From assembly GCF_028204155.1 (NCBI RefSeq), contig NZ_JAQLOI010000001.1, positions 1,426,001 through 1,490,000 of the forward strand: a DNA stretch of 64,000 nucleotides, read 5' to 3'. A program made the translations under genes and the position numbers. Shown one piece after another: positions 62,803 through 64,000 of the stretch; position 1 is the stretch's first letter; every line of letters starts with the position of its first letter. The stretch comes from Vibrio algarum. GTDB lineage: Bacteria > Pseudomonadota > Gammaproteobacteria > Enterobacterales > Vibrionaceae. Below the pieces are notes generated by a model that saw nothing but the letters and a program-made list of their open reading frames with translations, was not told the DNA's origin and did no database searches.

Positions 62803-64000
62803 ATGTTCAAAAATAAAATTACACAAGCCCTTTTATTGGGTGCAAGCTTATCCGTAGCTGCTACTTCTTTTTCTACTCTTGCTGCAGATGTTCCTGCAGG
62901 AACTAAACTTGCTAAGATGCAAGAATTAGTTCGAGGTAACGGTACAGAAGTGGCGTCTATCGACCCACATAAAACGGAAGGCGTGCCAGAATCTCACGTA
63001 ATTCGTGATCTTCTAGAAGGTCTTGTAAACCAAGATGCAGATGGTAACACTATTCCTGGTGTGGCAGAGTCTTGGGAAACAACGGATAACAAAACATTTG
63101 TTTTCCACTTACGCAAAGACGCTAAGTGGTCTAACGGAGATCCAGTAACTGCTGAAGATTTCGTCTATAGCTTCAAGCGTGCAGTCGATCCAGCAACAGC
63201 GTCACCATATTCTTGGTACCTAGAAATGACCAATATGGTTAATGCTGCAGAGATCATTGCAGGAACCGCGGACAAAGAAACGTTAGGTGTTACTGCTCTA
63301 GATGCAAATACGTTAGAAGTTAAACTGACCACAGCAGTTCCATATTTTGTCATGATGATGGGCCACACAACGGTTAAGCCAGTACATAAAGCAACGGTTG
63401 AAAAATTTGGCGATCAATGGACTAAACCAGAAAACTTTGTTGGTAACGGCGCGTTTGTTATGGACAACTGGGTAGTCAATGAGCGTATTGAATTGGTTCC
63501 AAACAAAAGTTACTGGGACAACGCAAAGACGGTTCTAACGAAAGTAACTTATCTTCCTATTGAAAACCAAGTTGCTGAAATGAACCGTTTCCTTTCTGGT
63601 GAAATTAACTTCACTAATGAACTGCCAAATGAGCACTTTAAGCGCCTAGAAAAAGACCATCCAGAATCAGTTTCCATCCAAGGTAACTTGTGTTCTTACT
63701 ACTACGGATTCAACAACAAAAAAGCACCATTTGATGATGTACGTGTTCGTAAAGCACTTTCTTTTGCTATCGATCGTGACGTAATCACTAAGTTCCTTCT
63801 TGGTCAAGGTCAAAAGCCTGCTTTCTTCCTAACACCTGAAATCGTTGCTGGATTTAACCCTGAAGTACCTGCCTATGGAAAAATGACTCAAGCAGAACGT
63901 GTTGAAGAAGCAAAAAGTCTTCTAGCAGAAGCAGGCTTTACAGATTCAAATCCGCTTGAATTCACTCTTCTTTACAACACATCAGAAAACCATAAGAAAA
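62803..64000 (+). CDS. oppA: Oligopeptide-binding protein OppA, 3' partial
   Basis: ATG at 62803 follows GGAG with an 8-base spacing. A signal peptide (FKNKITQALLLGASLSVAATSFSTLAA) precedes the type 2 extracellular solute-binding domain (VRDLLEGLVNQ-like, HLRKDAKWSNGDPVTAEDFVYSFKRAVDP, APFDDVRVRKALSFAIDR). The frame is open to the window end (about 399 residues visible, of about 540). It is presumably the first gene of an opp transporter operon. Confidence 0.93.
   Translation, partial: MFKNKITQALLLGASLSVAATSFSTLAADVPAGTKLAKMQELVRGNGTEVASIDPHKTEGVPESHVIRDLLEGLVNQDADGNTIPGVAESWETTDNKTFVFHLRKDAKWSNGDPVTAEDFVYSFKRAVDPATASPYSWYLEMTNMVNAAEIIAGTADKETLGVTALDANTLEVKLTTAVPYFVMMMGHTTVKPVHKATVEKFGDQWTKPENFVGNGAFVMDNWVVNERIELVPNKSYWDNAKTVLTKVTYLPIENQVAEMNRFLSGEINFTNELPNEHFKRLEKDHPESVSIQGNLCSYYYGFNNKKAPFDDVRVRKALSFAIDRDVITKFLLGQGQKPAFFLTPEIVAGFNPEVPAYGKMTQAERVEEAKSLLAEAGFTDSNPLEFTLLYNTSENHKK

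Noticed and set aside
1..64000. CRISPR array or integron attC cassette array
   Set aside because: No regularly spaced short repeats other than those in rnfC and the 108-bp pair, and no attC-like core sites recognised.

Overview
The window looks like a chromosomal segment of a Vibrio or close relative (Vibrionaceae). The right two thirds carry an AT-rich gammaproteobacterial core with Vibrio landmarks: uvrB, a qrr1-type small RNA divergent from luxO-luxU, the rnfABCDGE-nth operon, feoABC, znuABC, adhE, asd, yejKLM, and moaA-B-C-(D/E) followed by oppA. No species is assigned.

The left part (1 to about 26.4 kb) is accessory DNA stacked on the 3' end of a tRNA-Ser(UGA) gene. The intact tRNA lies at 26398-26488 on the minus strand. 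A 29-bp copy of its 3' end recurs at 4612-4640, next to a strong hairpin that looks like the tRNA's original terminator. This delimits an island of about 21.8 kb whose tyrosine integrase (25062-26333) sits against the intact tRNA. Left of the 4612 repeat is further accessory DNA: the 3' part of a zinc-hook coiled-coil ATPase gene cut by the window edge, unknown small genes, and a large serine recombinase split by a frameshift. The island holds an IS110/IS1111-type insertion sequence, remnants of IS3- and IS4-type elements, two blocks of LysR-controlled genes, small single genes (NTF2-like, SRPBCC, YD-repeat), and a PAS-GGDEF diguanylate cyclase lying between a truncated and a complete copy of the integrase.

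The two LysR blocks are the most original content. Block 1 (6.5-12.1 kb) has an MFS exporter, two short-chain dehydrogenases, a LysR regulator, a Tat-exported protein and an exported PEBP-family protein; a matching palindrome (AATGCC-RAATTR-GCAT) precedes both promoters. Block 2 (18.3-23.1 kb) has a LysR regulator, an exported metallo-beta-lactamase-fold hydrolase, DoxX, an exported YCII protein, a membrane-anchored MhpD-like hydratase and a second DoxX-like protein; an approximately 45-bp conserved element lies in both divergent intergenic regions. Most block 2 products appear exported or membrane-bound, suggesting an undescribed envelope pathway.

In the core, points worth attention are a MoaD-MoaE in-frame fusion after a G5 run, a 144-bp miniature inverted-repeat element with a 10-bp target duplication beside the asd terminator and a truncated relative beside argS, a 153-bp tandem repeat array in rnfC, a short-chain dehydrogenase that has lost its catalytic motif, and a well-preserved qrr1/luxO regulatory region with a sigma-54 promoter and a LuxO site.
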